Of a DNA stretch of 64,000 nucleotides, positions 26,589-35,140 are shown piece by piece. How positions within the stretch are numbered: the first letter of the stretch is position 1; the number at the start of each line of letters is the position of its first letter. The notes beneath the pieces were generated by a model. That model saw only the letters and a list, made by a program, of their open reading frames with translations. It was not told the DNA's origin and did no database searches. The DNA is from Roseovarius spongiae (lineage in GTDB: Bacteria; Pseudomonadota; Alphaproteobacteria; Rhodobacterales; Rhodobacteraceae): the NCBI RefSeq assembly GCF_003651245.1, contig NZ_RAPE01000006.1:62001-126000 (forward strand). The letters run 5' to 3'. The translations under genes were made by a program, and so were the position numbers.

Positions 26589-28594
26589 GGCCGAACCCCG
26601 CCCGGCGGCAACAACCGCCAGATCGCGTAGGGCCGCGTTTCGGGGTCGAGCCGCAGCGTGTGATCCTTGCCATGCCAGGTGAAGCTGTTGCCGTGCAGCA
26701 GGTCCTGCACCTCGATCGACGCATCGTCGGGCAGGCCGAATTCCCACAAGGGCACCTCGAACGCGAAGTCGCGCGCGCCGAACGGATCGAGGTTGACATG
26801 GAACAGAAGGAAGCTGCCGGCCTCCGCGTCCATGCGCCCGTAATAGAGCACGTCGTCGTCATGCGCCGGGTAGAACCGCAGGTTGGTGAAATCGCGCATC
26901 GCCGGGTGCCCGGTGCGGATGCGGTTGATCGCGCGGATGTCGTCCTTGATGTGGCCCGGCTGGTCGAAATCCCATTGGCGGAGCTGGTATTTCTCGCTGT
27001 CGAGGTATTCCTCCTTGCCGGGCACCGGGCGCCCCTCGCAGATCTCGAAGCCGTTGTAGATGCCGTAATTGCCCGCCAGCGTCGCCGCCAGCACCAGCCG
27101 CGTGCGGAACCCCGGCCGCCCGCTGGTCTGCAGGAAGCGCGGGTTGATGTCGGGCGTGTTGGCAAAGAAGTTGGGCCGCATGTAATGGCGGCACTCCTCG
27201 CGCGTGAGTTCCGTCAGATATTCGGTCAGCTCGGCCTTGGAATGGCGCCAGGTGAAATAGCTGTAGGACTGGGTGAAGCCCAGCTTCGCCAGCCGTTTCA
27301 TCACCTTGGGCCGGGTGAACGCCTCGGCCAGGAAGATCGTGTCGGGGTGGCGCGCCTGCACCTCCCCGATCAGCCATTCCCAGAACGGGAACGGCTTGGT
27401 GTGCGGGTTGTCCACGCGGAAGATCCTGACCCCGTGTTCGACCCAGAACAGCACCACGTCCAGCAGTTCCAGCCAGAGCGACGGCAGCGCGTCGCGGTAG
27501 AAATGGACGTTGACGATATCCTCGTATTTCTTGGGCGGGTTCTCGGCGAACCTGATGGTTCCGTCGGGGCGCCAGTCGAACCATTCGGGATGTTCCGTGA
27601 TCCACGGATGATCCGGCGAACACTGGACCGCGAAATCGAGCGCGATCTCAAGCCCGTGATCGGCGGCCGCCGCGACCAGCCGGTCGAAATCCTCCAGCGT
27701 GCCGAGCTCGGGGTGGATCGCGGTATGCCCGCCTTCCTGCGCGCCGATGGCATAGGGGCTGCCGGGGTCGTCCGGCCCTGCGGTCAGCGCGTTGTTCGGC
27801 CCCTTACGGTTGGTCCGCCCGATGGGGTGGATGGGCGGAAAATAGAGCACGTCGAAGCCGAGGTCGCGCACGTAGGGCAGCCGGTCAATGACATCGTCAA
27901 ACGTGCCATGCGCGCCGTCCTGGCCCCAGGATCGCGGCATCATCTCGTACCACGCACTGACCGCCGCCGCCTCGCGATCGACGCGCAGGGGCAGTTCGCA
28001 TTCGTAATGTGTGAGATTGGTGCGCGGCCCGGTCTCGCGCATCAGCGCCAGCGTGTCGTCCGCTATGAGCAGGGATTGCCGCCGGTCGTCATCGGCGTCC
28101 GCCAGTTCACCGGCCAGCCGCGTCAGCGCCTTGCGCGGCCGCGCCTTCAGCGTCTCTCCGGCCTTCAGCGCCGCATCGACGAGGCGCCGCCCCTCCTCCA
28201 GCTCCAGCGCGATATCCTGCCCGGCGGCGATCTTCTTGGCGGTGTCGTCGCGCCAGCTTGCGAAAAGGTCGCGCCACGCCAGCAGCGAAAGCCGCCACAG
28301 CCCCGGCTCGGGCGCGGACAGCTCGACAGCCCAGCGATCGTTGCCGATGAAACTGAACGCGGTTTCCACCGCCTTCGAGGCACCGTCGCGGCGCAGTTGC
28401 GCGGCCGCGCGGATCCGGTCATGCCCGTCGCCGAATATGTCCGCCTCGACGGTGAAACAGCGCCCCGCGACCACCTTGGCCGCGAACCGGCCGCCGTCGA
28501 TTTCATGCGAGATGTTCTCGAAAGCGATACGGCTCTGCGCGATGGATCGGGCGGCCTCCCCCAGTTTCGCGCGGCTTCTGCGAGCATCTGCCAT
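26585..28594 (-). CDS. glgE: Alpha-1,4-glucan:maltose-1-phosphate maltosyltransferase
   Basis: 669 residues, the normal GlgE length. An N-terminal beta domain (HEIDGGRFAAKVVAG) is followed by a helical insert, then the GH13_3 barrel with WYEMMPRSWG, DVLYFPPIHPIGRTNRKGPNN, IALDFAVQCSPDHPW (region I), GVRIFRVDNPHTKPF (nucleophile Asp) and IFLAEAFTRPKVM (acid Glu). These are diagnostic for GlgE. It extends alpha-1,4 glucan by maltose units from maltose-1-phosphate. It heads the operon glgE-maltokinase-glgB-glgX-treZ-malQ, joined by short overlaps. The start is set by GGAG upstream and by an EcfG-type promoter 37 bases before it; the longer open frame to 28888 runs through that promoter. Confidence 0.95.
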   Translation of the reverse strand: MADARRSRAKLGEAARSIAQSRIAFENISHEIDGGRFAAKVVAGRCFTVEADIFGDGHDRIRAAAQLRRDGASKAVETAFSFIGNDRWAVELSAPEPGLWRLSLLAWRDLFASWRDDTAKKIAAGQDIALELEEGRRLVDAALKAGETLKARPRKALTRLAGELADADDDRRQSLLIADDTLALMRETGPRTNLTHYECELPLRVDREAAAVSAWYEMMPRSWGQDGAHGTFDDVIDRLPYVRDLGFDVLYFPPIHPIGRTNRKGPNNALTAGPDDPGSPYAIGAQEGGHTAIHPELGTLEDFDRLVAAAADHGLEIALDFAVQCSPDHPWITEHPEWFDWRPDGTIRFAENPPKKYEDIVNVHFYRDALPSLWLELLDVVLFWVEHGVRIFRVDNPHTKPFPFWEWLIGEVQARHPDTIFLAEAFTRPKVMKRLAKLGFTQSYSYFTWRHSKAELTEYLTELTREECRHYMRPNFFANTPDINPRFLQTSGRPGFRTRLVLAATLAGNYGIYNGFEICEGRPVPGKEEYLDSEKYQLRQWDFDQPGHIKDDIRAINRIRTGHPAMRDFTNLRFYPAHDDDVLYYGRMDAEAGSFLLFHVNLDPFGARDFAFEVPLWEFGLPDDASIEVQDLLHGNSFTWHGKDHTLRLDPETRPYAIWRLLPPGGVRP

Positions 28595-28631
28595 TCCCGG
28601 ACTCCGATAGCGTTCTGCGATCTGCGAACTC

Positions 28632-28657
28632 AACAAGTCCCTTTGGCATTTGGTTCC
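28632..28657 (-). promoter_or_regulatory. EcfG-type promoter of the glgE operon
   Basis: Minus strand GGAAC, 17 bases, TGTT, 37 bases before the glgE ATG. It would drive six genes over 11 kb. Confidence 0.78.
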
Positions 28658-28791
28658 CCTTCCGGGGACGAGTCCGATCACCGGCGCCCGGATCGGCGCG
28701 AAGGCAGGCGGCGCAGGCGGAAACGGCCCATTGCGCGGCGACGCGGGTGGCGGTCCTTGGGGTGTGGATGCAGGGATCGCGCGGGGTGCGT

Positions 28792-29670
28792 CTAGCCCGG
28801 CCTCGCCTCGCGCAGGATGATGAAGATGCCGCTGCCGATGATGATCGCTGCGCCCAGCCATGTCATCGCGTCGGGCGTCTCGTTCCAAATCAGGTAGCCC
28901 AGCAGCGTCGCCCAGATCAGCGCCGTGTAGTCGAAGGGCGCGACCACCGCCGCCTCGGAGAACCGGAACGCCTCGGTAATAAGGGTCATGCCCAATGTGC
29001 CGGCCAGCGCGATGCCGATGAATAACCAGAGATCCGACAGCGCAACCGGCGTCCAGAACCAGAGGCTCGCCAGTCCCGCAAGCGCGCCCGCCGCAAGCAC
29101 CTGGAAGACCATCGTGGTCCAGAGGCTTTCCTCGGCCGGAACCCAGCGCGAAGAGATCATCAGGATGGCGTAGAGAAACGCCGTTGCCAGCGGAAAGAGC
29201 GACGCGGCCTGGAATGCGTCGCCCCCCGGCCGCACCACGACAATGACGCCGACCAGCCCCACCAACACCGCCGACCAGCGCCGCCAGCCGACGGTTTCTC
29301 CCAGGAAGAGCGCCGAGATGCCGGTGATGATCACCGGCGCGGCAAAGATGAGCACGGTCGCCTCGGCCAGGCCCAGGTATCTAAGCCCGGTGAAAAACAG
29401 CGTCGCCGCGGCCAGCCAGAGCGTGCCGCGCAGCAGGTGCAGGCCGGGCCTGCGCGTGCGCATGGCGTCCCACCCGCCGAGGCGCACGGCGATGATTACG
29501 GCGAAGGGCAGCGCGATCAGGTTGCGCAGGAACAGGATCTGCACCGGTGAGTAGACGTCGGTGAGGTATTTCGCGAAGGCATCGTTGATCGCAAGGCAGG
29601 CCATGCCCAAGCACATCATGACAATGCCGCGCAGCGCGTTCGGCCCGGTAGCGATTCCCGTCCTGGACAT
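28792..29670 (-). CDS. DMT superfamily transporter (EamA domains)
   Basis: 292 residues with ten predicted transmembrane helices in two EamA repeats. The first runs from GIVMMCLGMACLAINDAFAK to about residue 140 with TGLRYLGLAEATVLIFAAPV, and the second ends with APFDYTALIWATLLGYLIWNE and GAAIIIGSGIFIILRE. Members export or import small metabolites such as amino acids, purines or S-adenosylmethionine across the inner membrane; substrate cannot be told. ATG 29670 has GGAGGG seven bases upstream and is preferred to an in-frame start 15 bases earlier. No EcfG-type promoter lies before it, which sets it apart from its neighbours. Confidence 0.85.
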   Translation of the reverse strand: MSRTGIATGPNALRGIVMMCLGMACLAINDAFAKYLTDVYSPVQILFLRNLIALPFAVIIAVRLGGWDAMRTRRPGLHLLRGTLWLAAATLFFTGLRYLGLAEATVLIFAAPVIITGISALFLGETVGWRRWSAVLVGLVGVIVVVRPGGDAFQAASLFPLATAFLYAILMISSRWVPAEESLWTTMVFQVLAAGALAGLASLWFWTPVALSDLWLFIGIALAGTLGMTLITEAFRFSEAAVVAPFDYTALIWATLLGYLIWNETPDAMTWLGAAIIIGSGIFIILREARPG

Positions 29671-29989
29671 GCGTTCCCTCCACACCCGTCACAGAGCATT
29701 CGGCCGACCGGAAGGCAATCTCTGCCCCCGATGCGGTGCGAAAAAATCGCCGTAACGTCATGGCCGCGCAGGGCATCTCCGGCGCCAGCTTCCGACGTTG
29801 GCGATCCTTTATGTCCTTCTCTTTCGCTGTCCGCCTTGCGGTTGCAGAGCGCAAGGGGCCGGAAGCCGATCGGAAGGCGGCTCGTTTCGGTGCGAATAGT
29901 GAGGTTCTACCGGCGTCTGCACTCACGAAAACAGTTGGAACACATCCTCCATGCATCTGTTGACAGGACGTGGAAAACAGGAGGACCTG
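29671..29989. other. Divergent intergenic region between the DMT transporter and LysM genes
   Basis: About 320 bases. The right end holds the EcfG-type promoter of the LysM gene at 29937-29961. I see no ORF with a ribosome site, no hairpin with a T-run and no RNA gene in the rest. The DMT promoter must lie in the left part but shows no clear consensus. Confidence 0.5.
29937..29961 (+). promoter_or_regulatory. EcfG-type promoter of the LysM protein gene
   Basis: GGAAC, 16 bases, TGTT, 28 bases before the ATG at 29990. It supports that ATG over the upstream in-frame ATG at 29951, which lies inside the promoter. Confidence 0.78.
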
Positions 29990-30919
29990 ATGACCTATCG
30001 AAACACGACAGCAATTTCCGTCCTGACCGCCGGGCTCGCGCTGAGTGCGGGGGCCGCGGACGCGCAAACCCGCTGCGGCGCGAGTTACGAAATGCAGCCG
30101 GGCGACACGCTCTACCAAGTGTCCCAGGCCTGCCGCGTTTCGCTTGCGCGGATCTTCGATCTCAATCCTGATATCGGCGACATAGACGACATCGCCGTCG
30201 GTACCGAGATCCGCGTGGCGTCTCGCCCGGACGGGGTTGATGACAGCGAGGCTCCCGCCCGCGATACCTATGAGGTGGAGTCGGGTGACACGCTCTTTTC
30301 AATCGCTCAGGCGGTTGGCACCTCGGTGGCGGCCCTGCTGAACGAGAATGATAACGTGAACCCCTTCGCGCTGGCGGTGGGCGAAATCCTCGACATTCCC
30401 ACCGGCGACCGGCAGGCTGGGTTCCGTGTCCGTCCGCTGGCCGGTCCGCCGGGCGGTGAGGTCACCGTGCAGGCGCGCAACCTGACGCCGGGCGACTACG
30501 TCACCGTCGGCGTCGGACCGACCGCCGCAGAGTGGCGCGCCCTGCGCCAGGTCCGGGTGGCCGCGGATGGAGAGTTGCGCACCGATGTGGGCGTGCCCGA
30601 CTGGGCCGACCCGGGCGACATCCTGACCTATGTGATCGACACCGACCGGGGCGTGACGCTCAAGTCGCGCGACTTCGACGTGGTCGCGCGCGACGATGTC
30701 GATGACGACCAGTCCATCGCGCTGGAAGGTCGCGTGCGCCACGGGGTCGAATGCTACACCCTGACGACGCCGGACGGCGATCTGTGGTCGCTCACCGGCG
30801 AGGAATTCACCGCCGGCGAATATGTCGAGATCGAAGGCGCCCGCGCCGACATGTCGATTTGCCAGCAGGGCATCGGAACGGTCGATGTCGACACCATCAC
30901 CGAGGTACAGCCGCAGTGA
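29990..30919 (+). CDS. Secreted LysM-repeat protein
   Basis: 309 residues. ATG 29990 follows AGGAGG. A Sec signal peptide (hydrophobic to about residue 24, cleavage after GAADAQ) leads to two LysM peptidoglycan-binding repeats: YEMQPGDTLYQVSQACRV (about 34-75) and YEVESGDTLFSIAQAVGTS (about 93-137). A central beta-rich segment (VRPLAGPPGGEVTVQARNL) follows. The C-terminal region VRHGVECYTLTTPDGDLWSL resembles the DUF5818 domain found in envelope proteins. The mature protein is very acidic. It is expected in the periplasm, bound to peptidoglycan, as a wall or stress protein; no catalytic domain is seen. Confidence 0.8.
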   Translation: MTYRNTTAISVLTAGLALSAGAADAQTRCGASYEMQPGDTLYQVSQACRVSLARIFDLNPDIGDIDDIAVGTEIRVASRPDGVDDSEAPARDTYEVESGDTLFSIAQAVGTSVAALLNENDNVNPFALAVGEILDIPTGDRQAGFRVRPLAGPPGGEVTVQARNLTPGDYVTVGVGPTAAEWRALRQVRVAADGELRTDVGVPDWADPGDILTYVIDTDRGVTLKSRDFDVVARDDVDDDQSIALEGRVRHGVECYTLTTPDGDLWSLTGEEFTAGEYVEIEGARADMSICQQGIGTVDVDTITEVQPQ

Positions 30920-31045
30920 CCCAGCCCCCGGCCTGCGGCGCCGCGGGCCGGGACCGCTCGGATCGGAAGAAATCCTTTCGCTGATCCCGATGCGCGTCCC
31001 ATGCCCCGGACTGCCGCGCATTATCCAAGACATTGAATGAATATC

Positions 31046-31068
31046 CCGCCCGGCCTCTGGCCGGGCGG
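31046..31068. terminator. Terminator-like hairpin after the LysM gene
   Basis: A perfect 10-base-pair GC stem (CCGCCCGGCC with its complement) and a TCT loop lies 127 bases past the LysM stop. It is followed by TGTCGTCTC rather than a clean T-run, so its strength is uncertain. Confidence 0.5.
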
Positions 31069-31138
31069 TGTCGTCTCACCCCCACGCGACCGCGCGATTC
31101 GCGGCCCTTCGCCGATGGGCGGTGTCACAAGGCATAGC

Positions 31139-31164
31139 GGAACCCGGCGCCGCGCCCGGCGGTT
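31139..31164 (+). promoter_or_regulatory. EcfG-type promoter of the NDUFA9-like gene
   Basis: GGAAC, 17 bases, GGTT, 35 bases before the ATG at 31200. The first base of the -10 element deviates from consensus. Confidence 0.65.
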
Positions 31165-31199
31165 GCACCTGATAAAGGACCTGCGTCCGGGAGGGAGCG

Positions 31200-32126
31200 A
31201 TGCGGCAGGAACGTCTGATCACGGTTTTCGGAGGCACCGGCTTTCTGGGGTCCCGGATCGTCGCACGGCTGCTGCAGGGCGGCTGCCGGGTGCGCGTCGC
31301 GGCGCGGCATCCCGATCGCAAGCCCGACCTTCTGCGGAATGACCGGTCAGAAGCCTGTCGCGCCGATCTTCATGAACCCGCCACACTGACGGCCGCGCTG
31401 AAGGGCGCCGACGGCGCGGTCAACGCGACCAGTCTCTACGTCGAAAAGGGCGATCTGACCTATCATGCAGTGCATGTGGACGCCGCCGCCAGACTGGCCG
31501 CGCTTGCCCGGCATGCGGGGGTGCGCGCGTTTGTCCAGATGTCCGGAATCGGCGCGGACCCGGACGCGCAAGACAGCTATGTCCGCGCCCGCGGCGAGGG
31601 CGAAAGGGCCGTTCGCGCCGCCCATCCCGAGGCGGTGATCGCCCGCTCCGCCGTAATGTTCGGCGAGGGTGACGCGCTGCTGTCGACGATCCGCGACATC
31701 CTGCGCCGGTCGCCGGTCTACCCGCTCTTCGGTGCGGGCGACACGCGCCTGCAGCCGGCCTGGGTCGATGACGTGGCCGAGGCCGTCGCGCGGCTGCTTA
31801 AACCCGGTGCGCGCGCGACGCCGCATGAATTGGCCGGGGCCGACATCGTGACCTATCGCCAGCTGGTCGAGCGTGTGGCGGAAGCGACGGGATCGCGGGC
31901 GCGGACAGTGCCGGTGCCCTTCGCTCTCTGGCAACCTCTGGCCGGCCTCGCCGAACACCTGCCCGGCGCGCCGCTTACGCGCGCGCAAGTCGCATTGATG
32001 CGGATCGACAACGTCGCCTCGGGCAGCATGCCCGGGATGAGCGTGCTCGGCATCGCGCCGCGCGGCATGACCGAACAGGTCGAGCGCCGCGCCGGGACCG
32101 AAGACGGCAGCGAGGAGCAGGTCTGA
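31200..32126 (+). CDS. NAD(P)-binding epimerase-like protein (complex I NDUFA9 type)
   Basis: 308 residues of the atypical short-chain dehydrogenase group that includes the NDUFA9 accessory subunit. The nucleotide-binding motif TVFGGTGFLGSRIVARLL is at residues 8-25, followed by DLHEPATLTAALKGADGAVNA, the FVQMSGIGADPDAQDSYVRARGEGE region and an LQPAWVDDVAEAVARLL strand. The classical Y-x3-K pair is not evident, as usual in this group, so a cofactor-binding or assembly role is as likely as catalysis. ATG follows GGGAGGGAGCG. It is monocistronic. Confidence 0.8.
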   Translation: MRQERLITVFGGTGFLGSRIVARLLQGGCRVRVAARHPDRKPDLLRNDRSEACRADLHEPATLTAALKGADGAVNATSLYVEKGDLTYHAVHVDAAARLAALARHAGVRAFVQMSGIGADPDAQDSYVRARGEGERAVRAAHPEAVIARSAVMFGEGDALLSTIRDILRRSPVYPLFGAGDTRLQPAWVDDVAEAVARLLKPGARATPHELAGADIVTYRQLVERVAEATGSRARTVPVPFALWQPLAGLAEHLPGAPLTRAQVALMRIDNVASGSMPGMSVLGIAPRGMTEQVERRAGTEDGSEEQV

Positions 32127-32262
32127 TGGCGTCGGTCCGCGACATTGTGCAGCCGGCTCGCCTGCCCCGGCATCCAATGATCCAAGCCCGGTTTTCCTGT
32201 TGCGGGCGCGAGCGGCCGCGTTTGGTCCCCCACACGCCTGTTCTAACGTAAAGAGTGCACAA

Positions 32263-33018
32263 ATGACCCGCAAACTTGACTGTCCTCCTGGCCGAAACAA
32301 CCTGCTTTTCACCCTGCCCGAAGCGGATCGCGCGTTGGTCGAGCCCCACCTGAAGACGGTCAAGCTGGACAAGGGCATGGCGCTCGAGCGGGCCGGCCAG
32401 CCGATCGAACGGGCCTATTTCCCGAGGTCCGGCGTCGGTTCCACCGTGGTGCAGGGCGGCAACGGCCGGCAGATCGAGGTCGGCCTGTTCGGCTGCGACG
32501 GAATGTCGGGCATCGCATCCATCCTGCAGAGCCGCTATGCCATCAACGATACCTTCATCCAGATAGAAGGCGACGGCCTTGCGATCGACGCCGACCGGCT
32601 GGCCGACCTGCTCGGGCAGAGCGCGTCGCTTCGGCGTCATCTGTCGCGCTACGTGCTGGCGATGATGGCCCAAATGGCGCAGACGGCCCTGTCGAACGCG
32701 CACAGCAAGCTGGAAGAGCGGCTCGCGGGGTGGCTCTTGATGTGCCACGACCGGTCCGGCAACGACAACCTGGCGCTGACCCATGAATTCGTCGCGCTCA
32801 TGCTTGGTGTGCGGCGGGCGGGGGTGACGGTGGGCACGCACGTGCTGGAGGGCGAAGGACTGATCGAGGCGAAGCGCGGGCGGATCACCATCCTCGACCG
32901 TGCCGGCCTGGAAAAGCGGGCGCGCGATACTTACGGCGCGGCCGAAGCTGAATATGCGCGGCTCATCGGGTTTCGGGGCGCCCGCCAACGCGCCGCGCTC
33001 GCAAAGACGGATCCGTGA
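32263..33018 (+). CDS. Crp/Fnr family transcriptional regulator
   Basis: 251 residues. The cyclic-nucleotide-binding-type beta-barrel domain covers about residues 15-140 (MALERAGQPIERAYFPRSGVGSTVV, EVGLFGCDGMSGIASIL). It is followed by a long dimer helix and a winged-helix domain (THEFVALMLGVRRAGVTVGTHVLEGEGLIEAKRGRITILDR). The group lacks the FNR cysteines and the cAMP contacts of CRP, so the ligand is unknown. Such regulators are frequent in alphaproteobacterial stress loci. ATG 32263 is the simplest start but has only a weak ribosome site; no EcfG-type promoter was found upstream. Confidence 0.85.
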   Translation: MTRKLDCPPGRNNLLFTLPEADRALVEPHLKTVKLDKGMALERAGQPIERAYFPRSGVGSTVVQGGNGRQIEVGLFGCDGMSGIASILQSRYAINDTFIQIEGDGLAIDADRLADLLGQSASLRRHLSRYVLAMMAQMAQTALSNAHSKLEERLAGWLLMCHDRSGNDNLALTHEFVALMLGVRRAGVTVGTHVLEGEGLIEAKRGRITILDRAGLEKRARDTYGAAEAEYARLIGFRGARQRAALAKTDP

Positions 33019-33131
33019 TCGCAGCGATGACCCGTGGGCGCGCGCCGCCGGGCGGTGATGGCGGTCCGATGGCGAAGGGTATGGGTGCCCGAACGTCTTT
33101 TCGTACGGTATCGTACCGAACCGCTTGACCG

Positions 33132-33156
33132 GGAACGCCGCGAAAACCGTCACGTT
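33132..33156 (+). promoter_or_regulatory. EcfG-type promoter of the ZIP transporter gene
   Basis: GGAAC, 16 bases, CGTT (exact match), 86 bases before the ATG at 33243, the longest leader of the set. Confidence 0.78.
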
Positions 33157-33242
33157 GAACTTGCTGCGGCCGTCGCGGAGTTAAACGCGCAGACTGCCGG
33201 GCGGATCGCGTAACCATCATCTTCGGCAGGTTGAGGGAGAAC

Positions 33243-34025
33243 ATGGAAACACTTTCTCCCGTCATGCTCGGCTTTCTCGGCAGCCTCGTCGCCGGTTCGC
33301 TGACCGCGGTGGGCGCCGTGCCGGTACTGTTCGGGCGCGTCCCCTCGCGAGCGACGCGCGACCTGTCGCTGGGGTTCGCGGCGGGCGTGATGCTTGCCGC
33401 GTCGTTCTTCTCGCTCATCATTCCGGCGCTCGACGCCGCCGAACCGCGGTACGAAAGCGGCGCCGCGCCCGCGGCGATCGTCTGCGTCGCGATCCTTCTC
33501 GGGATGGGCGCGGTGGCGTTGATGAACGAACGTCTGCCGCACGAACATTTCCAGACCGGCCCTGAGGGGCCCGAGGCGGAATCGCTCCGGCGGGTCTGGC
33601 TCTTCATCATCGCGATCACGATCCACAACTTCCCCGAAGGCCTTGCCGTCGGCGTGGGCTTTGGCGCGGATGGCGTGACGGGGGGCCTGCCGCTCGCCAT
33701 CGGGATCGGGCTGCAGAACGCGCCCGAGGGGCTGGCCGTGGCCGTGTCCCTGCTGGGCGAGGGTTATGGCAGGGGGCGCGCCTGGACCATCGCCGCGCTC
33801 ACCGGCGCGGCCGAACCGGTGGGCGGCCTTCTCGGCGCGGGGATCATCACGCTGTCCGAGCCGCTCCTGCCTTGGGGGCTGGCCTTCGCGGCCGGCGCCA
33901 TGCTCTATGTCATCAGCCACGAGATCATCCCCGAAACGCACCGGCGCGGGCATCAGAAACGCGCCACGCTCGGCCTGTCGGTCGGGCTGGTGCTGATGCT
34001 CTTCCTCGATGTCTGGCTGGGGTGA
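33243..34025 (+). CDS. ZIP family divalent metal transporter
   Basis: 260 residues with about eight transmembrane helices. The metal-site motifs of ZIP proteins are present: HNFPEGLAVG in TM4 and QNAPEGLAVAVS in TM5, with a His-containing loop (LPHEHFQTGPEGPE) before TM4 and SHEIIPETHRRGHQ near the end. Family members move zinc, iron or manganese into the cytoplasm. ATG 33243 follows GAGGGAGAAC; an in-frame start 12 bases earlier is inside that ribosome site. Regulation from the stress promoter rather than a metal-responsive operator is suggested by the upstream sequence. Confidence 0.88.
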   Translation: METLSPVMLGFLGSLVAGSLTAVGAVPVLFGRVPSRATRDLSLGFAAGVMLAASFFSLIIPALDAAEPRYESGAAPAAIVCVAILLGMGAVALMNERLPHEHFQTGPEGPEAESLRRVWLFIIAITIHNFPEGLAVGVGFGADGVTGGLPLAIGIGLQNAPEGLAVAVSLLGEGYGRGRAWTIAALTGAAEPVGGLLGAGIITLSEPLLPWGLAFAAGAMLYVISHEIIPETHRRGHQKRATLGLSVGLVLMLFLDVWLG

Positions 34026-34151
34026 CGGGGCTGCGGCCGGCGCGGCGAAACCTCTCGGGCCTTTGGCACGTTCCATGTCGGCGGTACGCTGGATGCGGCG
34101 GGGCGGGTATGATGCCTCGCGCGACCGCGATGAAACCGCGCGGAGTGGGCG

Positions 34152-35117
34152 ATGAAGGAAAGACCCGATCATGAAACGGCGCGCGATGCTGTCCTGACCC
34201 ACGGCATCCTGATCGAGCGCCCCGAGGACCTGCTGCATGGCAGCGGGTGGCGCGTCGGTTGGGCGGTGCTGCGCGAAGCCAGCCTGCGGCTCTGGAGCGA
34301 CGACGCGTTCGGCCTGGCCGGGAACGTGGCCTTTCGCGCGCTGCTTGCGGTGTTCCCTTTTCTGGTCTTCACAAGTTCGCTGACGGCGTTCATCGGCGAC
34401 CGCTCGATGGCCAGCGGGCTCATCGACTTCCTGATCGCGATCGTGCCGCCCGCATTGATCGACCCGATCGTGTCCGAGGTCGAAAGGGTGGTGACCGTGC
34501 AGCGCGGCGGGATACTGAGCCTCGGCATCCTGCTGACGGTGTGGTTCGCCATCGGCGGCGTCGACGGCGTGCGCATGGGGCTCAACCGCGCCTACGGGAT
34601 CCGCGAATTCCGCTCGGCCTTCGTGCAATACGCGGTGATGGTCGGCATGGTCGTCCTGACCAGCCTCGTGCTGGTGCTGGTGGGTTACCTGCTTGTCGTG
34701 GCGCCGCGCGCCGGGTCGTGGCTGCACATGCTGGTGCCGGGGTTCGAACCCGCCTCGGTCACGATCCGGCTGATCCGCTACCCGGCGGCGGCGCTCATCC
34801 TGATTGCCGCACTCCTCGCGGCGCACCGGTTCCTGCCGGCCCGGCGCACCCGGCTGGCGACCATCTGGCCCGGCGTGCTGTTCACCACCATCGCATGGGC
34901 GTTCCTCGCCGCGGCCTTTTCCTACTACCTCGCCAATTTCGCGACCTATGCCAGCTACTATGCCGGGCTGGCCGGGATCATCGCGGCCCTCTATTTCATG
35001 TATCTCGCGGCGCTGGTCCTGATCTTCGGAGGAGAGCTGAACCGCGCGCTCAGGATCCGGAGCCTCGCGCAGGCGATGAGCCGCGGCGCCGCCAACAAGG
35101 AGCGGCCCGAGGCGTGA
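34152..35117 (+). CDS. YihY/BrkB family inner membrane protein
   Basis: 321 residues, six predicted transmembrane helices, with the family phrases AGNVAFRALLAVFPFLVF, FAIGGVDGVRMGLNRAYGI and the C-terminal YASYYAGLAGIIAALYFMYLAALVLIFGGELNRAL. The family was once called ribonuclease BN by error; its function is unknown, although members have been linked to envelope integrity and serum resistance. It follows the ZIP gene by 126 bases and may be cotranscribed. A GC hairpin at 35134-35153 without a T-run separates it from the convergent protease gene. Confidence 0.85.
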   Translation: MKERPDHETARDAVLTHGILIERPEDLLHGSGWRVGWAVLREASLRLWSDDAFGLAGNVAFRALLAVFPFLVFTSSLTAFIGDRSMASGLIDFLIAIVPPALIDPIVSEVERVVTVQRGGILSLGILLTVWFAIGGVDGVRMGLNRAYGIREFRSAFVQYAVMVGMVVLTSLVLVLVGYLLVVAPRAGSWLHMLVPGFEPASVTIRLIRYPAAALILIAALLAAHRFLPARRTRLATIWPGVLFTTIAWAFLAAAFSYYLANFATYASYYAGLAGIIAALYFMYLAALVLIFGGELNRALRIRSLAQAMSRGAANKERPEA

Positions 35118-35140
35118 CATGCCGGCGCCGCGGGCCGCGC

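Noticed and set aside
28595..28888. N-terminal extension of glgE to 28888
   Set aside because: The extension contains the promoter at 28632-28657 and is not GlgE-like; ATG 28594 with GGAG upstream is better.
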